From positions 1-24,526 of the forward strand of contig DATHNI010000272.1 in the NCBI GenBank assembly GCA_035486135.1: a stretch of DNA of 24,526 nucleotides, written 5' to 3'. The stretch is from JASHVB01 sp035486135. GTDB taxonomy: Bacteria > Pseudomonadota > Alphaproteobacteria > Acetobacterales > Acetobacteraceae. The translations under genes and the position numbers were made by a program. Of the stretch, positions 7,231 to 17,849 are shown piece by piece (the first letter of the stretch is position 1; each line of letters begins with the position of its first letter). Under the pieces are notes generated by a model. That model saw nothing but the letters and a program-made list of their open reading frames with translations, ran no database searches and was not told the origin of the DNA.

Positions 7231-7250
7231 GGCCGGCGGCAACGCCGGCC
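7231..7250 (+). terminator. GC-rich hairpin after the CoA-transferase gene
   Basis: GGCCGGCG and CGCCGGCC form a perfect 8-bp stem with a GCAA tetraloop, 28 bp after the stop codon. No T-tract follows, so it may be a weak terminator or an mRNA 3'-end stabiliser. Confidence 0.45.
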
Positions 7251-7270
7251 GGTGCTCCACCGGCTGCGGG

Positions 7271-7357
7271 ACGCCGGCGAGTGCCGCGGCGGCCGGGGTA
7301 CGCCGGCGAGTGCCGCGGCGGCCGGGGTACGCTGGCGGGTGCCGCGGCGGCCGGTGC
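7271..7357. repeat. three-unit 29-bp tandem repeat
   Basis: Units lie at 7271-7299, 7300-7328 and 7329-7357. The first two are identical; the third has a few substitutions. Each unit runs from ACGCCGGCGAGTGCCGCGG to GGCCGGGGT. The block is contiguous and non-coding; no function is apparent. Confidence 0.75.
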
Positions 7358-7548
7358 CGCACCGGCCGGGCACGGGTCTGTCTGGCTCTGCCACGACGAA
7401 GTTCTGATAGCCGCCCCTCGGTGCATAGGGTCTTGCCGACCAAGGCGCGCTTCTGACCGGGATGCGGGCGGCCGCGCCGGCCGGTCAGCATTCATCCGAT
7501 ACCAGGCCACGAAAATACTGACGCACGGACAACGTCGCACGCGCCTTC

Positions 7549-7618
7549 TGTGTCATGGCCGGCCCACGGGTCGGGCCGAAGGCCCGCCCGAGGACAGGCT
7601 CCGGCCGGCCATGACACA
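7549..7618. repeat. REP-like palindromic intergenic repeat, copy 2
   Basis: A perfect 16-bp inverted repeat (TGTGTCATGGCCGGCC at 7549-7564, complement at 7603-7618) surrounds a 38-nt centre that itself contains a GGGTCGGGCC...GGCCCGCCC-like inverted pair. Its outer arms match those of the element at 226-325 (TGTGTCATGGCC), which defines a repeat family within the window. Confidence 0.7.
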
Positions 7619-7974
7619 AGGGCGCGCGGCATGTCGCCGAGAGTCAAAGACAACGCGGGCTGGTATGTGATGAGACTTTCTTGTCTGCTTCGCCGCATGC
7701 CGCACGCTCCTGCCAAAGGATGACCGGCGTGTGCTGCACCGCGTTGCCAGCAGTGGCGAAACCAGGGGCAGGCGGCTGTCGCAGATAGCGCGCCCCTGAA
7801 TGGCTCGCCGGGTGCGGCGTCGCCACGGTAAACCACACACAGTATCTGTTAGCAGAATTATCAGGCGGCCAGTCGCCGCATCGAATCGCTCCGGCGAGAC
7901 GGCCCCATCACGCACCACACGCCACATACAGAAAGGTTCCGCATCCGGCCAACACCACCGATATCGTTTGGGGT

Positions 7975-7988
7975 TTGATCCAAATCAA
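7975..7988. promoter_or_regulatory. putative FNR/Anr/FixK-type binding site
   Basis: TTGAT-CCAA-ATCAA is a perfect match to the consensus TTGAT-N4-ATCAA, and one more T/A pair flanks it (TTTGAT...ATCAAA). It stands 107 bp upstream of the small ORF at 8096 and 257 bp upstream of the OxlT-like gene on the plus strand. With an activator at -41.5, transcription would begin near 8023. CRP/FNR-family activators of alphaproteobacteria use this site for low-oxygen control. Direct evidence is only the sequence match. Confidence 0.6.
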
Positions 7989-8020
7989 AGCCAGGCGCTG
8001 GCACCCGGCGTACGTGTCGT

Positions 8021-8056
8021 AACAAGACTAAGCCTCGCAACAAGGCCAAGCCTCAT
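8021..8056. repeat. 18-bp imperfect direct repeat in the leader of the OxlT-like unit
   Basis: AACAAGACTAAGCCTCGC (8021-8038) is followed directly by AACAAGGCCAAGCCTCAT (8039-8056), 14 of 18 identical. It starts about 32 bp downstream of the FNR-type box, so it would lie at the transcript start or in the 5' leader. Confidence 0.5.
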
Positions 8057-8095
8057 AAGTGTCAGCGCACGTGCGTCGACGCAATAAGGGAGTAC

Positions 8096-8245
8096 ATGCG
8101 CCGGCTGGATGAGATGCTCGGTGCCATCACGGCCGGCCCTGCATCGGCCGCCGATGGTCGTGCCTCTGTGAACCTGGCGCGACAAGCGACCACGCAGAAC
8201 GTGGGCGGGGAGTGCAACCAAATCATGAATAAGGGAGCAAACTAA
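8096..8245 (+). CDS. 49-codon small ORF abutting the OxlT-like gene
   Basis: ATG 8096 is preceded by a strong ribosome site (TAAGGGAGTAC-ATG), and the frame runs 49 codons to TAA at 8243-8245. The stop is followed with no gap by the GTG start of the transporter gene (TAAGTG). The predicted peptide begins MRRLDEMLGAITAGPASA and ends NQIMNKGAN; it is soluble, with no membrane span and one Cys. I recognise no family. The transporter's own ribosome site (AAGGGAG) lies inside the last codons of this ORF, so translational coupling is likely. It could be a small protein, a regulatory leader peptide, or a chance frame. The good start context and exact abutment favour a real ORF, but nothing else supports it. 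Confidence 0.5.
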   Translation: MRRLDEMLGAITAGPASAADGRASVNLARQATTQNVGGECNQIMNKGAN

Positions 8246-9556
8246 GTGAGCACGACGACAATCCCGCCGTTCACCGCCAAGATTGCAGACTCCAGCGGCG
8301 ATCGTTGGCGCTACCTGATCTTGTGCGTGATCTGCATGGTCATGATCGCCAACCTGCAATATGGCTGGTCGGTGTTTGTTTTGCCGTTGCAGCAGGCGCA
8401 TCACTGGCCGGTTTCCAACATCCAGATCGCGTTCACCATCTTCGTGGCACTGGAGACCTGGGCAACGCCGATCAATGGGTGGATCGCCGACCGGCTGGGT
8501 GCGAATATCGGGCCCCGTGTCGTGATGGGTGCCGGCGGCATCCTGGTCGCGGTGGGCTGGATCATCGACTCGTATGCCACATCGCTGCCGGCATTGTATG
8601 CCGGAGGCACATTGTCCGGTCTCGGGGCCGGCGCGGTGTACTGTACGTCCGTGGGAACCGCCGCCAAATGGTTCAAGGACCATCGTGGCCTGGCGGTCGG
8701 TTGCGTGGCCGGCGGCTTCGGCGCCGGGGCCGCGGTGACCATCATCCCGATCCGCATGGCCATCGAAGCGAACGGCTACGCGTCGGCATTCTTCTGGTTC
8801 GGGTTGATCCAGGGAGGCATCGTGCTGATCGCCTCGCAATTCATCCGCAACCCGAACCCCGGCGAAGCGCCCGAGGTTGTCAAGGCGAAGGTCCAGCAGT
8901 CCAGGCGCAGCTATACGGCACGCGAGGTGCTGGGCAGTCACGTGTTCTGGATCCTTTATGTGCTCGATCTGCTGATGTGTGCCGGCGGCCTGGTGGTCAC
9001 CGCGTATATGGCACCCATCGCGGCGGCGTACCATATCTCCAACGTGACGGTCTTCCTCAGCGTCACCACGCTCTCCCTGGCGTTGGTATTCTCCAACGTT
9101 ATGAATGGTATTGCGCGACCGTTCTTCGGCTGGGTGTCCGACAACATCGGCGTCTCCGAAACGATGGCCATCGCATTCAGCCTCGGCGCCCTCGCGTATT
9201 TCCTGCTCTATGCGCTGGGAGCGCACCCGTGGGGCTTCGTATTCTGCACCGGCCTGGTGTTCTTCTGCTGGGGCGAGATCTTCAGTCTGTTCCCCGCCAT
9301 GTGCACCGATCTGTTCGGGCCGCAATACGCGACCACGAACGCGTCATTGCTCTATACAGCGAAAGGTGCGGCGGCGTTCCTCGTGCCGCTGGGAGCGATC
9401 GCGGCGACGGCGACGGGGAACTGGAATGCCGTGCTGCTGCTGTCCACCGGCATCAATGTCGTTGCGGTTGTCCTGGTGCTCGCGGTGCTCCGGCCGGCAG
9501 CCAACCGGCACCATAAGGAGGATGAGATGGCAGAAGGGGCTGCGGTGACGCGGTAG
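8246..9556 (+). CDS. OxlT-like MFS transporter (oxalate/formate antiporter family)
   Basis: The protein is 436 aa and starts at GTG 8246 with AAGGGAG upstream. It is a 12-helix major facilitator: DRWRYLILCVICMVMIANLQYGWSVF-type first helix, then GWIADRLGANIGPR between helices 2 and 3 as the MFS signature, a cytoplasmic central loop around residues 201-226, and GWVSDNIG in the second half. The two charged membrane residues that bind substrate in Oxalobacter OxlT (Arg272 and Lys355) have counterparts here: Arg291 in GIARPFFGWVSD and Lys373 in LLYTAKGAAAF. This supports a dicarboxylate or monocarboxylate anion exchanger such as oxalate/formate. No oxalyl-CoA decarboxylase is in view, so the real substrate is open. 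It probably shares a transcript with the small ORF in front and a promoter near 7975-8023. Confidence 0.9.
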   Translation: MSTTTIPPFTAKIADSSGDRWRYLILCVICMVMIANLQYGWSVFVLPLQQAHHWPVSNIQIAFTIFVALETWATPINGWIADRLGANIGPRVVMGAGGILVAVGWIIDSYATSLPALYAGGTLSGLGAGAVYCTSVGTAAKWFKDHRGLAVGCVAGGFGAGAAVTIIPIRMAIEANGYASAFFWFGLIQGGIVLIASQFIRNPNPGEAPEVVKAKVQQSRRSYTAREVLGSHVFWILYVLDLLMCAGGLVVTAYMAPIAAAYHISNVTVFLSVTTLSLALVFSNVMNGIARPFFGWVSDNIGVSETMAIAFSLGALAYFLLYALGAHPWGFVFCTGLVFFCWGEIFSLFPAMCTDLFGPQYATTNASLLYTAKGAAAFLVPLGAIAATATGNWNAVLLLSTGINVVAVVLVLAVLRPAANRHHKEDEMAEGAAVTR

Positions 9557-9780
9557 GGTGTGTGTGCGGTTGGGGATGGGAGAGGCCGGATAGCCAGTAC
9601 TGTGCGTACCCTCTGCTCACCAGGATAAGCATGGCTCCTTACCGGGAGAAGCATGGTCGTTCCCTGATGGATTCCATCACGACCAGGCGATCACGGAAAC
9701 TGAGATTGATAACCCGCTTGGTCGATCCGCAGCGGGACAGGGAGAGAGATCTTCTGCTGGCGTTGGGCCAGCGATGCGGG

Positions 9781-9993
9781 TCAGCCCGGCACGTCCACCA
9801 AATCGAGGCGGCGCTTGATGCGATCAACATCGGCCGCCAGCCTGTCCAGGCGCAGCGACACCGAGGCATAGCCGGCCTCAAGCATCCCGGCCCGAAGCCT
9901 CGTGTCGGCCGTGTCCTCCTTGACCTCGCCGAGAAGCGTGCGGATTTCTCGCAGGCGCTCCAACACCAGGTTATCCATCGCGGAATCGCTCAT
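9781..9993 (-). CDS. small coiled-coil protein of unknown function
   Basis: The protein is 70 aa from ATG 9993 (MSDSAMDNLVLERLREIRT). A second ATG is at 9978, and the frame is open up to 10023. It consists of two helical stretches with heptad character: residues about 7-25 (LVLERLREIRTLLGEVKED) and about 45-66 (VSLRLDRLAADVDRIKRRLDL). I have the impression that this MDNLVLE...VDRIKRRLDL pattern recurs in alphaproteobacterial small hypothetical proteins, but no function is known to me. There is no membrane span. It follows mfd in the same direction, 86 bp past the mfd stop, so read-through from sdhE-mfd is possible. No Shine-Dalgarno is obvious. Confidence 0.72.
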   Translation of the reverse strand: MSDSAMDNLVLERLREIRTLLGEVKEDTADTRLRAGMLEAGYASVSLRLDRLAADVDRIKRRLDLVDVPG

Positions 9994-10079
9994 GGTGCGA
10001 ACATAGCATGTCCAACACGGCAATGAACGCCGCGATTGAATAAACGCCGCCCATCACCGAGACCGGTTGTGGCCGGCAC

Positions 10080-13561
<3,482 letters not shown>

Positions 13562-13565
<4 letters not shown>

Positions 13566-13831
13566 CGGGCCACCGCCTCTCGAATGCGCAGCAACATGGG
13601 CGCGGCGTCAGGCGGCATCGGCAGGCGACCGGTCAGCCAGTCGGCGAGCAATGGATCGGGGAGTTCGAGCAGGGCTTCCAGATCATCCAGGTCTTCAGCG
13701 TTGAAGCTGGCGAGGTGGGACTGGACGAAGCCGCCGATCATGAGGTCGTTCTCATACGTGCCGCGGTGCGTGGCACGGAACAGCAGGCGGCGCCGGCGAG
13801 TGTCCAGGGCGGCGGATTCGGGGTCGGTCAT
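13562..13831 (-). CDS. sdhE: succinate dehydrogenase assembly factor SdhE (FAD assembly factor)
   Basis: The protein is 89 aa from ATG 13831. An earlier ATG at 13882 would add 17 residues that do not match the family. The family core is intact: RRRRLLFRATHRGTYENDLMIGGFVQSHL, where the RGxxE motif (Arg-Gly-Thr-Tyr-Glu) is the flavinylation signature, followed by the acidic helix LDDLEALLELPDPLLADWLTGR. SdhE helps covalent attachment of FAD to the SdhA subunit of succinate dehydrogenase in the cytoplasm. In alphaproteobacteria the gene commonly stands in front of mfd, as here, with a 4-bp ATGA overlap. RecG, often found nearby in relatives, is not in the window. Confidence 0.93.
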
Positions 13832-14035
13832 GAGCTTTAGCTGATATAACCGGCTTGTGGCCGGGACCAAGCCCCCCCGCAAGGTTTATCGCGGAAGGCT
13901 GGGATGAACGGGAAGCATGCGCGTCGGATTGGCGTCGCGGGGAGACACCCCCCCTCCCCTCGCGGGCTTGGGCCTCGAAGCGGACCAGGGTTGAGAGAGG
14001 CCTCGGTTGGCCAAAAACACCCAGCCGACCCCTCG

Positions 14036-14058
14036 CCCCTCTGGCAAGGGGGAAGAGT
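14036..14058 (-). terminator. weak hairpin downstream of the O-methyltransferase gene
   Basis: Complementary C-rich and G-rich stretches (around CCCCTCTGGCAAGGGG) can form a short stem 3' of the minus-strand methyltransferase stop at 14074. The stem is only about 5 bp without a T-tract, so this is a tentative call. Confidence 0.3.
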
Positions 14059-14073
14059 TACGTCCCCCGAGGA

Positions 14074-14655
14074 TCAGCTCACCCGCGCTGCCACGACCAG
14101 GCCACTGCTCCAGGCGAGGCTGACGATCCTCAACGCCTCCCTGGCGGCCAGATTGGCGACCAGGCACGGGACCTTCGAGGCGTGGCCCTCCGGCCAGTTC
14201 GCCTGCGGTACCATGTCGTCGATGACGTAAAGCCCGCCGCGCCGCAGCAGGGCCAGCGCCGCATCGAGCATTTCGTATTTCCCTGGCATGGCGTCGGCAA
14301 AGACCAGGTCGAATGACGCGGCAGCCTGTCGGCGCAGGAAGCTGGCAGCATCCTCGGTCACAATGTGAAGGCGAGGATCGGCGCCAAGGATGTCGCGCGC
14401 CACCGCTTGCGGCCCGGGGTCGATATCGACGCTGACCAGCGTGGCATCCCGATCCATGCCATCGAGCAACCACGCCGCCGAAAGTCCGGTGCCGGTGCCA
14501 AGCTCCAGCAGGTGTCCGCCGGGCTTGCTGGCGGCGAGGACCCGAAGTATCGCGCCGGTCCGCGGTTCGGACGCCATCGGGAATCCAAGCGCCATGGTGC
14601 GTTCGAGGATCGCGGGCAAGGCGGCCGGAGGGTTCAGATGCGCGAGATCATCCAT
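14074..14655 (-). CDS. SAM-dependent O-methyltransferase-like protein
   Basis: The protein is 193 aa from ATG 14655, with GGAAAGG about 10 nt upstream. It has a class I methyltransferase fold: motif I LLELGTGTGLSAAWL (near residues 49-63) for SAM binding, VSVDIDPG with the acidic ribose-binding residue, DAASFLRR, then FADAMPGKYEML, and the LRRGGLYVIDDMV strand. The layout is that of the catechol-type O-methyltransferase family (methyltransferase family 3/24). The methyl acceptor is unknown. It is shorter than typical O-methyltransferase 3 proteins (about 220 aa), mostly at the ends. It stands alone between sdhE and a periplasmic binding protein gene on the same strand. Confidence 0.88.
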   Translation of the reverse strand: MDDLAHLNPPAALPAILERTMALGFPMASEPRTGAILRVLAASKPGGHLLELGTGTGLSAAWLLDGMDRDATLVSVDIDPGPQAVARDILGADPRLHIVTEDAASFLRRQAAASFDLVFADAMPGKYEMLDAALALLRRGGLYVIDDMVPQANWPEGHASKVPCLVANLAAREALRIVSLAWSSGLVVAARVS

Positions 14656-14915
14656 GCCGTTCGGGCCTTTCCATCATGGCGGGCTTCCCGGGGCAATTGG
14701 ATTTGGGAGGGACAACCCTCGCCCGCAAATGTTTCGGCACGCTGCGCAATGTCGGTTGCATAGCTGCCCCCTTGGTGACGCAGGGCATTACGCTGGAAAA
14801 TCCGGTGTGCTGGCAAGTGTCGGTCGCAGGCCGTGTGACGCAGTCAATGTGAGCACGCACCCACGACCGGGATTGTCGGCCACTTTCGCCCTTCGCGATG
14901 ACAACGATAACGCGC

Positions 14916-16499
14916 TTACGCCTTCCGCACGTTCCAGAACAGCGCGTAGCCCTGCAGCACATCCGTGATGGTCTTCTGATACGTCCAGGTCGGCAGGATC
15001 TGGCCCACCGGAATATACGGCACGTCGATGAACGCCTGGCGCTGGATATCCTCGGCGATGCGCTTCTGGTCGCCGAGGTCGTCGGTCGCCAACCATTGAT
15101 CCCGCAACGCTTCCAGCTTCGGGCTATCCGGCCAGCCACGCGTCGCCGCGCGCCCATTGCCGCGGATCCACACATGCACCGCGGGATCGAACTGATCGAG
15201 CCCCGACCAATACGTATAAAACGCGCTCCATCCCCCCTGCTCTACCGGGTCCATCTTCGGCAGGGTCTGCAGCATGCTGCCCCAGTCCGTGAAGCGCGCT
15301 TCCACGTTGAGGCCGGCCTTCTGCATCATGTCGACGCCGACATCCGCCAGCGCGCGCAGACCGGGGAAGTCCGTCGGTACCGGGACGACCGTTTTCTCCC
15401 CCTTGTAGCCGGACGCCTCCACCGCGCGTTTCACGGCGGCAAGATCGCGCGGGCCGGTCAGCACCTCCATGCCCACCGCGCTGGCCATCGGCGATTGCGG
15501 GCAGAAGAACCCGATGCCGGTCCGCCAGTTCTGCGGGTCGGTGCCGGCGGCGCTGATCATGAAGTCTTCCTGCTTGACCGCGCCCAGCAGCGCTCGCCGC
15601 AGCGCCGGATTGTTGAACGGCGGCTGCAGTTGGTTGAAGCGGATGCCGCCGAGGAAGCCGAGCGGGTTCGGCGCCGGAACGGTCAGGTTGTCGGCCTTGC
15701 GCAGCAGAGGCAGCAGATCGAACGTCGGCGCTTCCCACCAGTCGAACTCGCCGGCCTGCATCGCGGCGGCGGCGGTGGTCGGATCGGGCAGCACATGCCA
15801 CTCGACGCGGTCGAAATGGACGATCTTCGGCCCGGCGGTGAAACTGGGCGTGCCGGAGGGGCGCGGCACGTAGGCGGCGTTGCGCTCATACGCGATCAGC
15901 GAGCCGGGGACGTGATCCTTGGCGATGAAGCGGAACGGGCCGCTGCCGGTCATCTCGCTGACCTGCTTGAACGGATCGGTGGTGGCGAGGCGTTCCGGCA
16001 TCATGGCGCAGATGCTGGAGCCGGCTTTTCCCAGCGCCGCGGTCAGCAACGGGAACGGTCGTTTCAGGCGAAACCGGATGGTGCGGTCGTCCGGCGCATC
16101 AAGCGCGTCGGTCACCGCCATCAGCGTCTGGCCGAAGCTGTCACGCGCGCCCCAGCGGCGGATGCTGGCGACGCAATCCCGCGCCACGACTTTCTCCCCG
16201 GTGTGCCAGGCCAGGCCGTCGCGCAGGGTGATCAGCCAGGTCTTGCCGTCATCCTCGACGTTGTGTCCGTCGGCCATCTGCGGCTGGACCTGATACGTGC
16301 CGTCCATGCCATACAGCGTGTCGAACACCATCAGGCCGTGGTTGCGCGTGACATAGGCCTGCGTCCAGACGGGATCGAGCACCGCCAGGTCGGATTGCGG
16401 GATGAACTTCAGCAGGCGGCTGTTCTGCGCACGTGCGATAACCGGCGCGGCGAGGGCTGCGGCGGAGGCGGCGAGGAAGCGGCGGCGTGGGAGCGTCAT
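14916..16499 (-). CDS. Tat-exported peptide-type ABC transporter substrate-binding protein (SBP_bac_5)
   Basis: The protein is 527 aa. ATG 16499 is chosen because it places a twin-arginine signal at the N-terminus (TLPRRRFLAASAAALAAPV, cleavage likely after ARA); the frame extends to 16538 but those 13 residues are not signal-like. The mature part matches family 5 extracellular binding proteins (DppA/OppA/NikA): QPQMADGHNVEDDGKTWLITLRDGLAWHTGEKVVARDCVASIRRW, then the GSGPFRFIA segment, then FNNPALRRALLGAVKQEDF, and a C-terminal VPYIPVGQILPTWTY. It would deliver peptides, nickel or other small solutes to an inner-membrane ABC importer. No matching permease or ATPase genes adjoin it; the liv genes upstream belong to a different transporter class. 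Confidence 0.92.
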   Translation of the reverse strand: MTLPRRRFLAASAAALAAPVIARAQNSRLLKFIPQSDLAVLDPVWTQAYVTRNHGLMVFDTLYGMDGTYQVQPQMADGHNVEDDGKTWLITLRDGLAWHTGEKVVARDCVASIRRWGARDSFGQTLMAVTDALDAPDDRTIRFRLKRPFPLLTAALGKAGSSICAMMPERLATTDPFKQVSEMTGSGPFRFIAKDHVPGSLIAYERNAAYVPRPSGTPSFTAGPKIVHFDRVEWHVLPDPTTAAAAMQAGEFDWWEAPTFDLLPLLRKADNLTVPAPNPLGFLGGIRFNQLQPPFNNPALRRALLGAVKQEDFMISAAGTDPQNWRTGIGFFCPQSPMASAVGMEVLTGPRDLAAVKRAVEASGYKGEKTVVPVPTDFPGLRALADVGVDMMQKAGLNVEARFTDWGSMLQTLPKMDPVEQGGWSAFYTYWSGLDQFDPAVHVWIRGNGRAATRGWPDSPKLEALRDQWLATDDLGDQKRIAEDIQRQAFIDVPYIPVGQILPTWTYQKTITDVLQGYALFWNVRKA

Positions 16500-16514
16500 T
16501 GCGTGGCTCACGAT

Positions 16515-16558
16515 AAAGACCTGCGTAATCGATAGCAAAGACCTGCGTAATCGACAGC
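16515..16558. repeat. two-unit 22-bp tandem repeat upstream of the peptide-type SBP gene
   Basis: Units at 16515-16536 and 16537-16558 share AAAGACCTGCGTAATCGA and end in TAGC or CAGC, differing at one base. They end 16 bp before the SBP start on the minus strand, so they lie in its leader or promoter. They may be a duplicated operator or a slipped-strand duplication. Confidence 0.7.
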
Positions 16559-16628
16559 GACCCGATCACCCTCACCGTCACCCGCCTCGCTTCGCGCGGC
16601 AACCTCTCCTGCTCCCGCCGGAGAGGTC

Positions 16629-16650
16629 ACCCGCGCGCCGCGCGGGAGAG
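16629..16650 (-). terminator. likely terminator of the liv operon
   Basis: CCCGCGC-GCC-GCGCGGG forms a perfect 7-bp GC stem immediately 3' of the LivK-type gene stop (16663, minus strand). Further 3' on that strand, GAGAGGT- and ACCTCTCC-type inverted sequence (16605-16627 and 16646-16652) can extend the structure. There is no strong T-tract, so termination may depend on Rho. Confidence 0.5.
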
Positions 16651-16662
16651 GTTTTCTCCGCC

Positions 16663-17835
16663 TCAATACCCGTACGGACTCGCGCTGACCGGCACCCACT
16701 TCCCGTCCTTCACGACGCACAGGAACGATTCATTCGAACCCTGGTGCTTCGTCGCGCTGAACGTCATCGGCGGAGAACCGAAAATGTCGTGCCAATCCTT
16801 GATGCTTTCCATGCCCGACACGAAACTGTCGGTCGTCAGGTCTTTCCCGCCCCGCTGCACTGCCAGCACAACAAGCTGCGCCGCCGTATAGCCGATCTGT
16901 GCCGCGAAATTCGGATCCTTGCCGAACTGCTTCTTGTAGTTCTCGGCGAACGCCTTCACTTCCGGACGTTGGTCGCTTCCCGCAACGAACAGGATGGGCG
17001 CCATCGAGTAGAACCCCTCGGTCACCCCGCCCGGCGCCTGGGCAACCGCCTCGTCATAGCTCGCCGCCTGGCCCAGCATATCGACCGTCCAGCCGGTCTT
17101 GCGCACCGCCGAGATGATCTGCACCGAATCACGCACAATCCCGCCCACCACGATCAGGTCGCAGTCGGCGTCGCGCAACCGCGCGACCGAGGCACTGAAA
17201 TCGGTATCCGTCGGCTTGTGCAGCGTTTCCCCCGCCAGCGTCATGTGCATCGCCGCCAACTGGTCGTGCACCCCCGACGTGATGTCGCGCCCGAAATCGG
17301 AATCCTGCGCCATCGTGCAGATCTTCTTCTTCCCCCGTTGCTCGACGAACACCTTCAGCCCGGCGCGAATCTGGTCATAGTACGAAGCCGCCAGTCCGAA
17401 TTTCAAATGATGCAGCGGCTCGTACATCGAACGCGCCGAGGTCAGCGGAAACACGTTCGGCACGCCCTTGGCAAGCTGATCCGGCATGGTGGCGTTGTTC
17501 ATCGGCGTGCCGCCATTGGCCACCATCATGAACACGCCATCCCGGTTGATCAGCTTGTTTGCCGCCTGCACCGAACGCGGCACCTGGTACTGGTTGTCCT
17601 CCACGATGTATTTGATCTTGCGGCCGTTGATGCCGCCCTCGGCGTTGACCTCATCGAACACCATGCGCCAGGCGTTGGAGTTGTTGACGCCCCACATCGC
17701 GGTGACACCGGAAAGATCGGTATAGGTGCCGATGATGAGCTCGTTGTCGGTGACGCCACGCACGCTGTCCGCGGCCGAGGCGGAAACCGCAAGGGCGCCG
17801 AGCAAGGCGGCCGCCGCAAGAAGCCTGGTTCGCAT
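16663..17835 (-). CDS. LivK-type periplasmic substrate-binding protein (branched-chain amino-acid/HAAT family)
   Basis: The protein is 390 aa from ATG 17835 with an excellent ribosome site (AAGGAGGGAATCA-ATG); the frame stays open far upstream, but that is shadow of the ligase gene. A Sec signal peptide (MRTRLLAAAALLGALAVSASA) precedes the mature protein. The body is Peripla_BP_6: GVTDNELIIGTYTDLSGVTA, then NAEGGINGRKIKYIVEDNQY, VFMMVANGGTPMNNA, ICTMAQDSDFGRDITSGV and DTDFSASVARLRDADCDLIVVGG. Such proteins bind branched-chain amino acids, amides, urea or aromatic and aliphatic carboxylates and feed the LivHMGF importer. It is last in the operon, and the acyl-CoA ligase relic in front hints at a carboxylic-acid ligand. 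The exact ligand is inference. Confidence 0.93.
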   Translation of the reverse strand: MRTRLLAAAALLGALAVSASAADSVRGVTDNELIIGTYTDLSGVTAMWGVNNSNAWRMVFDEVNAEGGINGRKIKYIVEDNQYQVPRSVQAANKLINRDGVFMMVANGGTPMNNATMPDQLAKGVPNVFPLTSARSMYEPLHHLKFGLAASYYDQIRAGLKVFVEQRGKKKICTMAQDSDFGRDITSGVHDQLAAMHMTLAGETLHKPTDTDFSASVARLRDADCDLIVVGGIVRDSVQIISAVRKTGWTVDMLGQAASYDEAVAQAPGGVTEGFYSMAPILFVAGSDQRPEVKAFAENYKKQFGKDPNFAAQIGYTAAQLVVLAVQRGGKDLTTDSFVSGMESIKDWHDIFGSPPMTFSATKHQGSNESFLCVVKDGKWVPVSASPYGY

Positions 17836-17849
17836 TGATTCCCTCCTTG

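Larger units (their letters stand above)
7204..8095. other. long intergenic region with repeats and a putative promoter
   Basis: About 0.9 kb without a convincing gene. In order it holds a GC hairpin right after the CoA-transferase (7231-7250), a three-unit 29-bp tandem repeat (7271-7357), a large palindrome (7549-7618), an FNR/FixK-type box (7975-7988), and an 18-bp direct repeat (8021-8056) leading to the small ORF at 8096. Reverse-strand frames of 60 to 120 codons here lack family resemblance and ribosome sites. Confidence 0.55.

Noticed and set aside
7271..7357. Possible CRISPR array
   Set aside because: The 29-bp units are contiguous without spacers, and no cas genes are present.
5821..7491. 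Minus-strand open frame of 556 codons opposite the CoA-transferase
   Set aside because: Shadow frame rich in Arg, His and Pro with no family resemblance; the plus strand carries a complete CaiB/BaiF protein.
7985..9325. Minus-strand open frame of 446 codons opposite the MFS gene
   Set aside because: Antisense shadow; the plus-strand product has 12 clear membrane segments and the OxlT charged residues.
9557..9780. Gap after the MFS gene
   Set aside because: No ORF with family resemblance, no hairpin with a T-tract and no repeat seen.
14656..14915. Gap between the methyltransferase and the peptide-type SBP gene
   Set aside because: Only short shadow frames; no clear promoter or terminator could be assigned.
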